Source of the DNA: an uncultured Lachnospiraceae bacterium
GTDB lineage: Bacteria > Bacillota > Clostridia > Lachnospirales > Lachnospiraceae
Assembly (NCBI GenBank): GCA_910584325.1
Contig: CAJTZH010000008.1
Coordinates: forward strand, 42,657-61,476
Direction: 5' to 3'
Length of the DNA stretch: 18,820 bases
A program made the position numbers and the translations under genes. The notes under the pieces are model-generated. The model saw nothing but the letters and a program-made list of their open reading frames with translations. It was not told the origin of the DNA and did no database searches. Below, in pieces: positions 6,974-14,007 of this stretch; position 1 is the first letter of the stretch, and every line of letters begins with the position of its first letter.

Positions 6974-7185
6974 GTTTCTTAACAACCTCCGATGACAATG
7001 TGATTTATTTATGGTATAATTTTCATATATTATGCAGATTATTAATAGGAATACCACAGATTACGATAAGATATGCAGAAATCAAAAAAAATATGATAGT
7101 ATAGATTCGGGCGCAAAAAGTTTGGAATCAGTCATGTGTTTTTTTGATTGGAGTGAAGGCAATAATTCATTTTGGGGAGGATAGA

Positions 7186-8037
7186 ATGAAAAAATATATC
7201 AGAAACGGAATTTATATCATTGCCGGAGTTATTTTTTACGCTGTCGGAATCAGTTTATTTCTTGACCCGAATAATCTGGCGCCGGGAGGCGTTATCGGAA
7301 TCTCGGTTATCTTAAACAGAATGGTCGGGATGAGTACCGGTACATGGTATTTTGTTTTAAATATTCCGATTGTGCTTCTTGGTATTTGGAAGTTTGGCGC
7401 AAAGTTTATGACTTCTACATTTGTGGTGATAGTGCTGAACTCTCTGCTGACAAATGTTCTGGCGGGTTATTCTGCCGTAACTTCGGAGCCGCTTCTTGCC
7501 TGTCTGGCGGGAGGAATCTTAATCGGCGCGGGAATCGGGCTGATTTTTCGCGCAGGTACCACAACCGGTGGAACTGATATTGTTGTTAAAGTGATTAAGA
7601 TGCGTTATAAGCATCTGAAGACAGGGTTTTTGTTTATGCTCATAGATTTGGCGATTGTGGCTGTTTCGGGAATTATTTTCCATAATGTTAATATTGCTTT
7701 GTATGCGTTTATTGCAGTATTTGTGTCGGGAAGAACCATGGACAGGGTGTTGTACGGTTCGGACGAAGCGAGGCTTGTCTATATTATCAGCAGGGAATAT
7801 GACCGTATCGCGCAGAGGGCAATGGAGGAACTTGATATCGGCATGACGCTTCTTTCGGGCGAGGGCGCGTACAGCCGTGAAAAAAAAGATGTCATTATGT
7901 GCGTTGTCAGAAAGCAGATGGCGCCGCGCCTTGAGGATATTGTCAGAGAGGAGGATACGGCGGCGTTTCTCATTATTACCAGCGCCAACGAAATATATGG
8001 AGAAGGATATAAGAATATTTTAGGTACTCGATTATAA
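7186..8037 (+). CDS. YitT-family membrane protein (DUF161/DUF2179)
   Basis: 283 residues. ATG 7186 follows GGGGAGG (7174-7180) by 5 nt, which rules out an upstream ATG at 7144. Five to six hydrophobic helices fill residues 5-200: GIYIIAGVIFYAVGISLFL, the family loop DPNNLAPGGVIGISVILN, TWYFVLNIPIVLLG, then GILIGAGIGLIFRAGTTTGGTD, a hallmark of YitT. The C-terminal DUF2179 domain (about 205-280) shows VYIISREYDRIA, a GMTLLSGEGAYS loop and DVIMCVVRK. Members are widespread in Firmicutes; the transported substrate, if any, is not established, and DUF2179 resembles a PII-like regulatory fold. It heads a run of four same-strand genes with gaps of 54, 26 and 21 nt, probably co-transcribed. I see no convincing promoter in 6974-7185, the divergent gap shared with spoIID. 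Confidence 0.88.
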   Translation: MKKYIRNGIYIIAGVIFYAVGISLFLDPNNLAPGGVIGISVILNRMVGMSTGTWYFVLNIPIVLLGIWKFGAKFMTSTFVVIVLNSLLTNVLAGYSAVTSEPLLACLAGGILIGAGIGLIFRAGTTTGGTDIVVKVIKMRYKHLKTGFLFMLIDLAIVAVSGIIFHNVNIALYAFIAVFVSGRTMDRVLYGSDEARLVYIISREYDRIAQRAMEELDIGMTLLSGEGAYSREKKDVIMCVVRKQMAPRLEDIVREEDTAAFLIITSANEIYGEGYKNILGTRL

Positions 8038-8091
8038 AATAAAAACAGATAAGTTATGAAATACGAATTATTTATAACAGGAGGTAGAAAT

Positions 8092-8937
8092 ATGCATTCA
8101 CCACTGGAAATTGCAAGAAATTATGTAGAAGTCAGCATACATAAGACAAAACTTTCCGCGTTTAAGATGATCATTCTCGGTTTTTTCGCGGGTATGTTTA
8201 TCGGTTTTGCGGGAATTGCATCCACGACGGCTTCCAGCACAATCGCTAATCCGTCCGTGGCAAAGCTTGTGGGAGCGATAGTCTTTCCTTCGGGAATGGC
8301 AATGGTCCTGATTGCGGGTAGTGAACTGTTTACGGGAAATACACTAATGATTCTTGGTTTACTGGAGAAAAAAATTACGGCTGCGGAAATGCTCCGAAAC
8401 TGGGTATTTGTTTTTATTGGCAATTTTATTGGCGCCGCGGTGGTGGCAGGTCTTGTAACGTTTGGACACACGCCGGATTTATTTTCGGGTAAACTTGCTG
8501 AGAGCGTTGTGGCGGCAGGCGCGGCAAGATGTAACCTTTCATTTATTGAGAGTATGATACGCGGTATACTGTGTAATATTCTGGTTTGTATTGCCGTCTG
8601 GATGTCGTTTGCGGAGAAAAATGTATCGGGAAAACTGATGACAAGTTTCTGGCCTGTGATGTTGTTTGTTCTGTGCGGATTCGAGCATAGTATCGCCGAT
8701 ATGTATTTTGGCTGTGCCGCGTTGTTTACGGCGGCAGAATACGGTATTTATGCAGAAGGTCTTACATGGTTTCGTTTTTTGTGTTATAATATTCTGCCGG
8801 TAACTATCGGCAATCTAATCGGCGGCGCGGGAATTGTGGGATGCGGATATTGGCTGGGATACTTACGCCATACGCCTTTAAGTCCGGTCGTGAAGGAAAA
8901 AGAACAGCAGGAAATCGATATTGCCGAAGAGTATTAA
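8092..8937 (+). CDS. Formate/nitrite transporter family protein (FocA/NirC type)
   Basis: 281 residues. ATG 8092 lies 7 nt after AGGAGG (8079-8084), so a candidate start at 8056 is rejected. The FNT family forms pentameric channels for small monovalent anions such as formate, nitrite and hydrosulfide in the inner membrane. Six helices are visible. Diagnostic elements are the N-terminal amphipathic segment, GFFAGMFIGFAGIASTTASS, the discontinuous-helix loop with ELFTGN (Thr81, comparable to Thr91 of E. coli FocA), and CGFEHSIADMYF with His199 (comparable to His209). The C-terminal tail after LGYLRH is polar. Formate is the most likely substrate in a fermenting anaerobe, but no pfl gene is adjacent, so that is inference. 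The LysR regulator 26 nt downstream could control it. Confidence 0.9.
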   Translation: MHSPLEIARNYVEVSIHKTKLSAFKMIILGFFAGMFIGFAGIASTTASSTIANPSVAKLVGAIVFPSGMAMVLIAGSELFTGNTLMILGLLEKKITAAEMLRNWVFVFIGNFIGAAVVAGLVTFGHTPDLFSGKLAESVVAAGAARCNLSFIESMIRGILCNILVCIAVWMSFAEKNVSGKLMTSFWPVMLFVLCGFEHSIADMYFGCAALFTAAEYGIYAEGLTWFRFLCYNILPVTIGNLIGGAGIVGCGYWLGYLRHTPLSPVVKEKEQQEIDIAEEY

Positions 8938-8963
8938 TTGTTTAAGAAATCGAGGATAAAAAA

Positions 8964-9866
8964 GTGACATTAAATCAACTCCACTATGTAATTACGGTTG
9001 CGGACTGTCGTTCCATGAATGAGGCTTCCAGAAGCCTTTTTATCTCACAGCCCAGTCTTTCGGCAGCAGTAAAGGAACTGGAACGTGAAATCGGTATTGA
9101 GATTTTCAGAAGAAATAACCGTGGCATTTCCGTGACGCCCGCAGGTGAAGAATTTTTAGGATACGCGAGACAGGTAGTGGAACAGTATGAACTGATACAA
9201 AACCGTTATGTGAATAAACAGAATATCAAGAAAAAATTCAGTGTTTCCATGCAGCATTATTCGTTTGCGGTGGACGCGTTTGTAAAAATGGTAAAGCAGT
9301 TTGGCATGGATGAATATGAATTTGCTGTCCATGAAACAAAGACATATGAGGTTATTGAAGACGTGAAGAATTTTAAAAGCGAGCTGGGAATCCTCTATGT
9401 CAATGATTTTAACCGCAATGTTCTGACAAAGCTGTTCCATGAATACGGATTGGAATTTCATGAGATTTTGCAGTGCGGAATTTATGTATATCTCTGGAAC
9501 AGGCATCCTCTGGCATTGAAGAAGGATATTGCGCTGGAGGAGTTGGAAGAGTATCCCTGTCTTTCTTTTGAACAGGGGAATTACAATTCATTTTATTTTG
9601 CGGAAGAGGTACTCAGTACATATGAATATAAACGTCTGATTAAGGCGAACGACAGAGCGACCATGTTAAATCTCATGGTAGGATTAAACGGATATACCCT
9701 TTGTTCGGGAATCATCTGCGAGGAGTTAAACGGTTCCGATTATACGGCGGTGCCGTTAAAATCCGACGAGATTATGACAATCGGGTATCTGAAACGGAAA
9801 GGAACGGCAATCAGCCCTCTGGGACAGAAGTATCTGGAGGAGATTGCAAAAGTAAAGTCCATTTAG
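8964..9866 (+). CDS. LysR-type transcriptional regulator
   Basis: 300 residues, the usual length. It starts at GTG 8964, with GAGG (8952-8955) 8 nt upstream. The winged helix-turn-helix occupies residues 1-60: TLNQLHYVITVADCRSMNEA, then SLFISQPSLSAAVKELE and IEIFRRNNRGISVTPAGEEFL. A linker helix follows, and from about residue 90 a periplasmic-binding-protein-like effector domain (FSVSMQHYSFAVDAFVKMV, SELGILYV, HPLALKKDIALEELEEYPCLSFEQG, MVGLNGYTLCSG). The inducer is unknown. Unlike many LysR genes it is not divergent but lies between the FNT transporter and the MATE pump on the same strand, so it is probably co-transcribed with them and may regulate one or both. Confidence 0.9.
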   Translation: MTLNQLHYVITVADCRSMNEASRSLFISQPSLSAAVKELEREIGIEIFRRNNRGISVTPAGEEFLGYARQVVEQYELIQNRYVNKQNIKKKFSVSMQHYSFAVDAFVKMVKQFGMDEYEFAVHETKTYEVIEDVKNFKSELGILYVNDFNRNVLTKLFHEYGLEFHEILQCGIYVYLWNRHPLALKKDIALEELEEYPCLSFEQGNYNSFYFAEEVLSTYEYKRLIKANDRATMLNLMVGLNGYTLCSGIICEELNGSDYTAVPLKSDEIMTIGYLKRKGTAISPLGQKYLEEIAKVKSI

Positions 9867-9887
9867 GAATTAAAGGAGAATGAAAAA

Positions 9888-11258
9888 ATGCAGGACAAGA
9901 CACAACAAATTTTTAGGGACGCACCGGTGCCGAAGGCGGTTCTTACCAATGTGATACCGTCTATTATCAGTATGCTGATGGTACTGGTGTATAATTTAGC
10001 GGATACGTTTTTTATCGGGCAGACGAAAGAGCCGCTGATGGTGGCTGCCGTTTCCGTAGCGACACCGGCGTTTCTTTTATTTATGGCAATCGGAATGTTG
10101 TTTGGCATCGGCGGAACGTCCATGATTAGCCGTATGCTTGGCGAAGGGAAGAAGGAGGTCGCTAAGAATACATCGTCGTTTTGCTTTTGGACAGGTCTTG
10201 CCATCGGTGTGATTTCCATGATTTTAATTTTACTGTTTTGTGAGCCGGTATGCCGTTTAATCGGCGCCAGCGACGACACAATCGGGTATGCCGTGCAGTA
10301 TTTATCGATTCTGGCATTCGGCATTCCGTTTTTGATTGTCAGTAATGCGTTCAGTAATATCATCCGCTCGGAGGGACAGGCGAACAAGGCAATGATGGGC
10401 ATGATAGTCGGCAATCTGATTAATATTGTATTGGACCCGATAATGATTCTGGGACTGGGATGGAACGTCGCAGGCGCCGCAATTGCTACTGTTCTTGGTA
10501 ATGTGTTTTCAACGATACTTTATCTTGCGCATCTGCTGTCACCAAAGTCGATGCTGTCCATCAGTCCTAAGGATTACAGCGCGAAAGCAAATATCTCTCT
10601 GGGGGTGCTTGCAATCGGTATTCCGGCGTCGCTAAACAGTATTCTGATGAGTGTTTCTAATATTGTCATTAATAAATTTATGGGAGAACACGGTGATTTG
10701 CAGCTTGCGGGTCTTGGCGTCGCCATGAAAGTCAATATGATTGCGGTTATGCTGCTTATCGGTGTGGGTACGGGAATACAGCCGCTTCTGGGGTATTGCT
10801 ATGGAGCGGGTAATAAGAAACGTTATAAATCCGTGCTCAAATTTTCTCTGGGACTGGCATTTGCGATGAGCTGCGTGATGACATCCATCTGCTATCTTGG
10901 GGCAGCGCCGCTTGCGAGAGCGTTTCTTGAGAATGAAGAAGCGTTTCAGTTCGCGTTTACATTTTCAAGACTTTATATTATGTCGGGTCCGATTCTTGGT
11001 ATTCTTTTTGTGTTTATGAATGCTATTCAGTCTATGGGGGCGGCAATTCCTTCGCTGATTTTGTCAGTCAGCCGTCAGGGAATTATATATTTTCCGATAC
11101 TGCTTACGATTCACGCGGTGAGCAATACGCCGCGGCATTTGGCGATGACGCAGCCGATTACGGATTATCTGGCGGCGGCGCTTTCTGTCATATTATTTTT
11201 AAATGCGTATCGCAGAGGGTTTTTGAAGCAGCAGGAAGTTGCTGTCAGGAATGGATAA
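9888..11258 (+). CDS. MATE-family multidrug/metabolite efflux transporter
   Basis: 456 residues, normal for MATE. ATG 9888 is 9 nt after GGAG (9875-9878). Twelve hydrophobic helices arranged as two six-helix halves can be followed. The first half begins VPKAVLTNVIPSIISMLMVLVYNLADTFF and holds GIGGTSMISRMLGEGKK, a typical loop after helix 2. The second half begins ISLGVLAIGIPASLNSILMSVSNIVIN and repeats the pattern with GVGTGIQPLLGYCYGAGNKKRYK. These proteins export cationic drugs or metabolites using Na+ or H+ gradients across the cytoplasmic membrane. The substrate cannot be read from sequence. It is the last intact gene of the yitT-fnt-lysR-MATE group, and its 3' end overlaps the start of a decayed reading frame. 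Confidence 0.92.
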   Translation: MQDKTQQIFRDAPVPKAVLTNVIPSIISMLMVLVYNLADTFFIGQTKEPLMVAAVSVATPAFLLFMAIGMLFGIGGTSMISRMLGEGKKEVAKNTSSFCFWTGLAIGVISMILILLFCEPVCRLIGASDDTIGYAVQYLSILAFGIPFLIVSNAFSNIIRSEGQANKAMMGMIVGNLINIVLDPIMILGLGWNVAGAAIATVLGNVFSTILYLAHLLSPKSMLSISPKDYSAKANISLGVLAIGIPASLNSILMSVSNIVINKFMGEHGDLQLAGLGVAMKVNMIAVMLLIGVGTGIQPLLGYCYGAGNKKRYKSVLKFSLGLAFAMSCVMTSICYLGAAPLARAFLENEEAFQFAFTFSRLYIMSGPILGILFVFMNAIQSMGAAIPSLILSVSRQGIIYFPILLTIHAVSNTPRHLAMTQPITDYLAAALSVILFLNAYRRGFLKQQEVAVRNG

Positions 11259-11418
11259 AAACATAAAGAATTTGAAATGCAACCCGGAGAAACGATTTTT
11301 ATTTGTACAGTCGAAAAAGATTTTGGAACGTCAGTAGGAAGATATTCAAAATCTGTCGCAAAATATATACGCTAATGTTTTGACGATTATGGGAGTGTTG
11401 GTTGCTATTTTTCATTAA
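11251..11418 (+). pseudogene. Short remnant of a coiled-coil/membrane protein gene
   Basis: One frame from ATG 11251, overlapping the MATE stop, reads 28 codons (ending VQSKKILERQ) to a TAG at 11335. It then continues in the same frame EDIQNLSQNIYANVLTIMGV, LVAIFH to a TAA at 11416. The helix-then-hydrophobic pattern looks like the join between a cytosolic helix and a membrane helix in small bacterial membrane proteins, with the rest missing. No RBS of note. The remainder up to 11535 is AT-rich leader of the HD gene with no feature I can support. Identity of the parent gene is uncertain. Confidence 0.45.
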
Positions 11419-11535
11419 TTTGCCGCAAAAATTCCTGCATGTATTAAAAAAAGAACAAATTACCACTGGAAAAAAGGATATACTTTATAGTAAGATAATA
11501 TTATGGAAAAATTATTTCTGTAAAGGTGATGAAAA

Positions 11536-11997
11536 GTGACGGAAGTATATTATAAGAATTTGAAAAAGATTGCGGCGAATCCTGCGGTGCAGGAATTAAA
11601 AAAGTATCCTCATCATGTTCGTACGACTTCGTATTATCATTGCTTGAATGTTGCAATGAAGAGTTATGCTTACGCGAAGCGTTTTCATATTAAGGTACGC
11701 GAAGAGGAACTTGCAAGAGGAGCCATGCTGCATGATTTTTATTTTTACTGTGCAAGAGACGAGAAGATGAACGGTTTCAGGCACGGTAAAGAACATCCTT
11801 ATGTGGCACTTGAAAACGCGCGGAATAATTTTGAGTTATCGCCGGTTGAAGAGAATATTATCGGAAGCCATATGTGGCCGTTAAATATAAGAAACATTCC
11901 GCGTTCGAGAGAAGCGGTTCTGGTCTGTATCGTTGACAAAATTTGCGCTGTTCAGGAACGCTGCGGTAAGGTGAGAGCCGGTTTGGGAGGCTTTTAG
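11536..11997 (+). CDS. HD-domain phosphohydrolase family protein
   Basis: 153 residues starting at GTG 11536, with AAAGGTGAT upstream; a nearby ATG at 11529 is out of frame. The metal-binding HD signature is complete: His35 (SYYHCLNVA), His66-Asp67 (GAMLHDFYFY), His87 (EHPYVALENA), His112 (IIGSHMWPL) and Asp134 (CIVDKICAV). Residue spacing fits small single-domain HD hydrolases that act on nucleotides or phosphorylated metabolites. The exact substrate is unknown. It precedes the nucleoside salvage genes on the same strand, but a long terminator-like hairpin intervenes, so co-regulation is uncertain. Length agrees with close family types and the C-terminus does not look truncated. Confidence 0.82.
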   Translation: MTEVYYKNLKKIAANPAVQELKKYPHHVRTTSYYHCLNVAMKSYAYAKRFHIKVREEELARGAMLHDFYFYCARDEKMNGFRHGKEHPYVALENARNNFELSPVEENIIGSHMWPLNIRNIPRSREAVLVCIVDKICAVQERCGKVRAGLGGF

Positions 11998-12009
11998 GAG
12001 AATGAATCT

Positions 12010-12060
12010 GTTCCATGTATCATATATACGTTAAATATGTGGTATATGGAACTTTTTTTA
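12010..12060 (+). terminator. Long hairpin with T7 tract between the HD gene and udp
   Basis: Positions 12010-12027 pair with 12035-12052 as an 18-bp stem (15 Watson-Crick and 3 G-U pairs, loop of 7), followed directly by seven T at 12053-12059. This is a strong intrinsic terminator by structure. Only 36 nt separate it from the udp start at 12096, too little for a normal separate promoter that I can see, so it may act as an attenuator. Confidence 0.8.
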
Positions 12061-12095
12061 TGGGACAGGAAAAAGATGAAAGGCAGGAAGAAGGT

Positions 12096-12893
12096 ATGGT
12101 AGATTATACGGAGGGTTCGGGAAAACAGTATCACACGCAGGTGGGAGAAGAAGACGTCGGCAGGTACGTCATTTTGCCGGGAGACCCGAAACGGTGTGAA
12201 AAAATTGCGAATCATTTTGAAAATCCCGTTTTGGTTGCAGACAACAGAGAGTACATTACATACACCGGGTTCCTTGGCGGTGAGCGGGTGAGCGTGACTT
12301 CTACCGGTATCGGCGGTCCGTCGGCTGCCATTGCCATTGAAGAATTATCAAAATGCGGCGCGCATACGTTTATCCGGGTTGGAACCTGCGGCGGTATGCA
12401 GACAAATATTTGCGGCGGTGATATTGTTATTGCAAGCGGAGCAATCCGTATGGAAGGCACCAGCCGGGAATACGCGCCGATTGAGTATCCGGCAGTTCCG
12501 GATGTTACGGCAATGAATGCGTTGATTGCTGCTGCTGAAAAACTGGGCGTTACATATCATACAGGGGTTGTGCAGTGCAAGGATTCTTTTTTCGGACAGC
12601 ATGAACCGGAAATCATGCCGGTAGGATATGAGCTGGAACATAAGTGGCAGGCATGGCTGCGTATGGGATGCCTTGCATCGGAGATGGAGTCGGCGGCGCT
12701 TTTCATAGCGGGAAGTTTTTTAAGAGTGAGAGTTGCCTCCTGTTTTCTTGTGGTGGCGAATCAGGAACGTGAGAAAGCAGGACTGCCAAACAAGCAGGCG
12801 CATGATACGGAGCTTGCAATCACGACAGCGGTAGAGGCGGTTCGTCAGTTAATTGAGCGCGATAACCGCAATAAAGATGTATCAGCGAGGTAA
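12096..12893 (+). CDS. udp: Uridine phosphorylase
   Basis: 265 residues from ATG 12096, which has AGGAAG 6 nt upstream. Earlier in-frame ATGs at 12015 and 12060 lie inside or at the edge of the terminator hairpin and are rejected. It converts uridine and phosphate to uracil and ribose-1-phosphate in the cytosol. Motifs of the NP-I phosphorylase family: VILPGDPKRCEKIA (25-38), TSTGIGGPSAAIAIEEL, FIRVGTCGGM, then GTSREYAPIEYPAVPD, CKDSFFGQHEPE and ASEMESAALF. The SREYAP and FFGQ segments and the trailing VVANQE favour uridine phosphorylase over purine enzymes. It heads the udp-cdd-deoC-deoB run. Some clostridial homologues also accept deoxyuridine or thymidine, which would help explain the lack of a deoA gene here. 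That is inference. Confidence 0.9.
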   Translation: MVDYTEGSGKQYHTQVGEEDVGRYVILPGDPKRCEKIANHFENPVLVADNREYITYTGFLGGERVSVTSTGIGGPSAAIAIEELSKCGAHTFIRVGTCGGMQTNICGGDIVIASGAIRMEGTSREYAPIEYPAVPDVTAMNALIAAAEKLGVTYHTGVVQCKDSFFGQHEPEIMPVGYELEHKWQAWLRMGCLASEMESAALFIAGSFLRVRVASCFLVVANQEREKAGLPNKQAHDTELAITTAVEAVRQLIERDNRNKDVSAR

Positions 12894-12903
12894 ATGATAA
12901 GTT

Positions 12904-13317
12904 ATGGATAAGAAAGAATTGGTAAAAGCGGCATTAGAAGCGAGAAAATTATCATACGCCCCGTATTCGCATTTTCGCGTGGGTGCAGCGCTTCTGGCAA
13001 AGTCAGGAAAGATTTATACAGGCTGCAACATCGAAAACGCTGCGTATACGCCGAGTAACTGCGCGGAGAGGACTGCGTTTTTTAAGGCGGTCAGCGAGGG
13101 GGAGCATGATTTTACGGCAATCGCCATTACCGGAGGCAGGGAGGACGCCGCGCACTTGCAGATATGTGCGCCCTGCGGTGTGTGCAGGCAGGTAATGGAA
13201 GAATTTTGTGACGAGGAAACTTTCGAGATTATACTTGGCACGGACGCTGACGACATGCAGGTTTATACGTTAAAAGAACTGCTTCCGCTGGGATTTGGCG
13301 TTTCAAACTTAAATTGA
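12904..13317 (+). CDS. cdd: Cytidine deaminase
   Basis: 137 residues, the standard length of the tetrameric class. It deaminates cytidine and deoxycytidine to uridine and deoxyuridine. Zinc ligands are Cys53 (NCAERTA), Cys91 and Cys94 (APCGVCRQV); Glu55 is the catalytic proton shuttle. SYAPYSHFRVGAAL and GCNIENAAYTPSNC complete the family pattern. ATG 12904 is 10 nt after the udp stop. The closest Shine-Dalgarno-like GAGG (12887-12890) is 13 nt away at the udp 3' end, so translation may depend partly on coupling. Its product feeds Udp directly upstream. Confidence 0.96.
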   Translation: MDKKELVKAALEARKLSYAPYSHFRVGAALLAKSGKIYTGCNIENAAYTPSNCAERTAFFKAVSEGEHDFTAIAITGGREDAAHLQICAPCGVCRQVMEEFCDEETFEIILGTDADDMQVYTLKELLPLGFGVSNLN

Positions 13318-13335
13318 GTAAAAAGGGAGAAGAAC

Positions 13336-14007
13336 ATGGACATTAAGGAAATCCTGGGTATGGTGGATCATACATTGCTGCTTCAGACCGCAACGTGGGC
13401 GGACATTAAAGAACTCTGCGACGACGCAGTCACGTATAAAACGGCATCCGTCTGTATCCCACCCTGCTATGTAAAACAGGCGGCAGAGTATCTTTGCGGC
13501 AAAATAAAAGTGTGTACGGTAATCGGCTTTCCAAACGGCAGTCATACGACAACGGCGAAGATTTTTGAGACAAGGGACGCTGTAGCCGACGGTGCCGAAG
13601 AACTTGATATGGTTATCAATGTCGGCATGTTAAAAGCAAAGAATTACGGGTATGTGCTTGATGAAATCAGGCAGGTAAAAGAAGCTTGTGAGGGAGGATT
13701 GCTAAAAGTTATTATCGAGACATGTCTTTTGACAAAGGAAGAAAAGGTAAAAATGTGCGAGCTTGTAACAGAATCCGGCGCGGACTATATTAAAACTTCC
13801 ACGGGATTTTCTACTGCGGGCGCTGCATTTGAAGATATAGAACTGTTTGCAAAATATGTCGGAAAAAACGTGAAAATAAAAGCGGCGGGCGGCATTTCAA
13901 GTATTGCGGATGCCGGGCGTTTTATTGAGCTTGGAGCGTCAAGACTTGGAACAAGCCGCATTGTCAAACTGGTAAAACAGGGAGGTTTGAATGGAATACA
14001 GATTTAA
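13336..14007 (+). CDS. deoC: Deoxyribose-phosphate aldolase
   Basis: 223 residues. ATG 13336 is preceded by GGGAG (13325-13329) at 6 nt. It cleaves 2-deoxyribose-5-phosphate to glyceraldehyde-3-phosphate and acetaldehyde, linking nucleoside breakdown to glycolysis. Active-site residues are visible: Schiff-base Lys153 in DYIKTSTGF, Lys182 in VKIKAAGGI, and Asp91 in ELDMVINVG, matching Lys167, Lys201 and Asp102 of E. coli. Start DHTLL and VCIPPCYV are typical. The gene overlaps deoB by 17 nt, so the pair is translationally linked, and it receives deoxyribose-5-phosphate from DeoB. Confidence 0.96.
   Translation: MDIKEILGMVDHTLLLQTATWADIKELCDDAVTYKTASVCIPPCYVKQAAEYLCGKIKVCTVIGFPNGSHTTTAKIFETRDAVADGAEELDMVINVGMLKAKNYGYVLDEIRQVKEACEGGLLKVIIETCLLTKEEKVKMCELVTESGADYIKTSTGFSTAGAAFEDIELFAKYVGKNVKIKAAGGISSIADAGRFIELGASRLGTSRIVKLVKQGGLNGIQI

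Noticed and set aside
6974..7185. Sigma-E or sigma-A promoter in the divergent gap between spoIID and yitT
   Set aside because: Several AT-rich near-matches exist, but none has both boxes at proper spacing, so I do not call one.
9863..10414. 183-codon minus-strand frame opposite the MATE gene
   Set aside because: Composition is the complement of membrane-helix codons. The plus-strand MATE protein is unambiguous.
12015..12095. Longer N-terminus of Udp starting at 12015 or 12060
   Set aside because: These codons lie in or at the edge of the terminator hairpin. They add residues beyond the family N-terminus, and the good RBS is before 12096.
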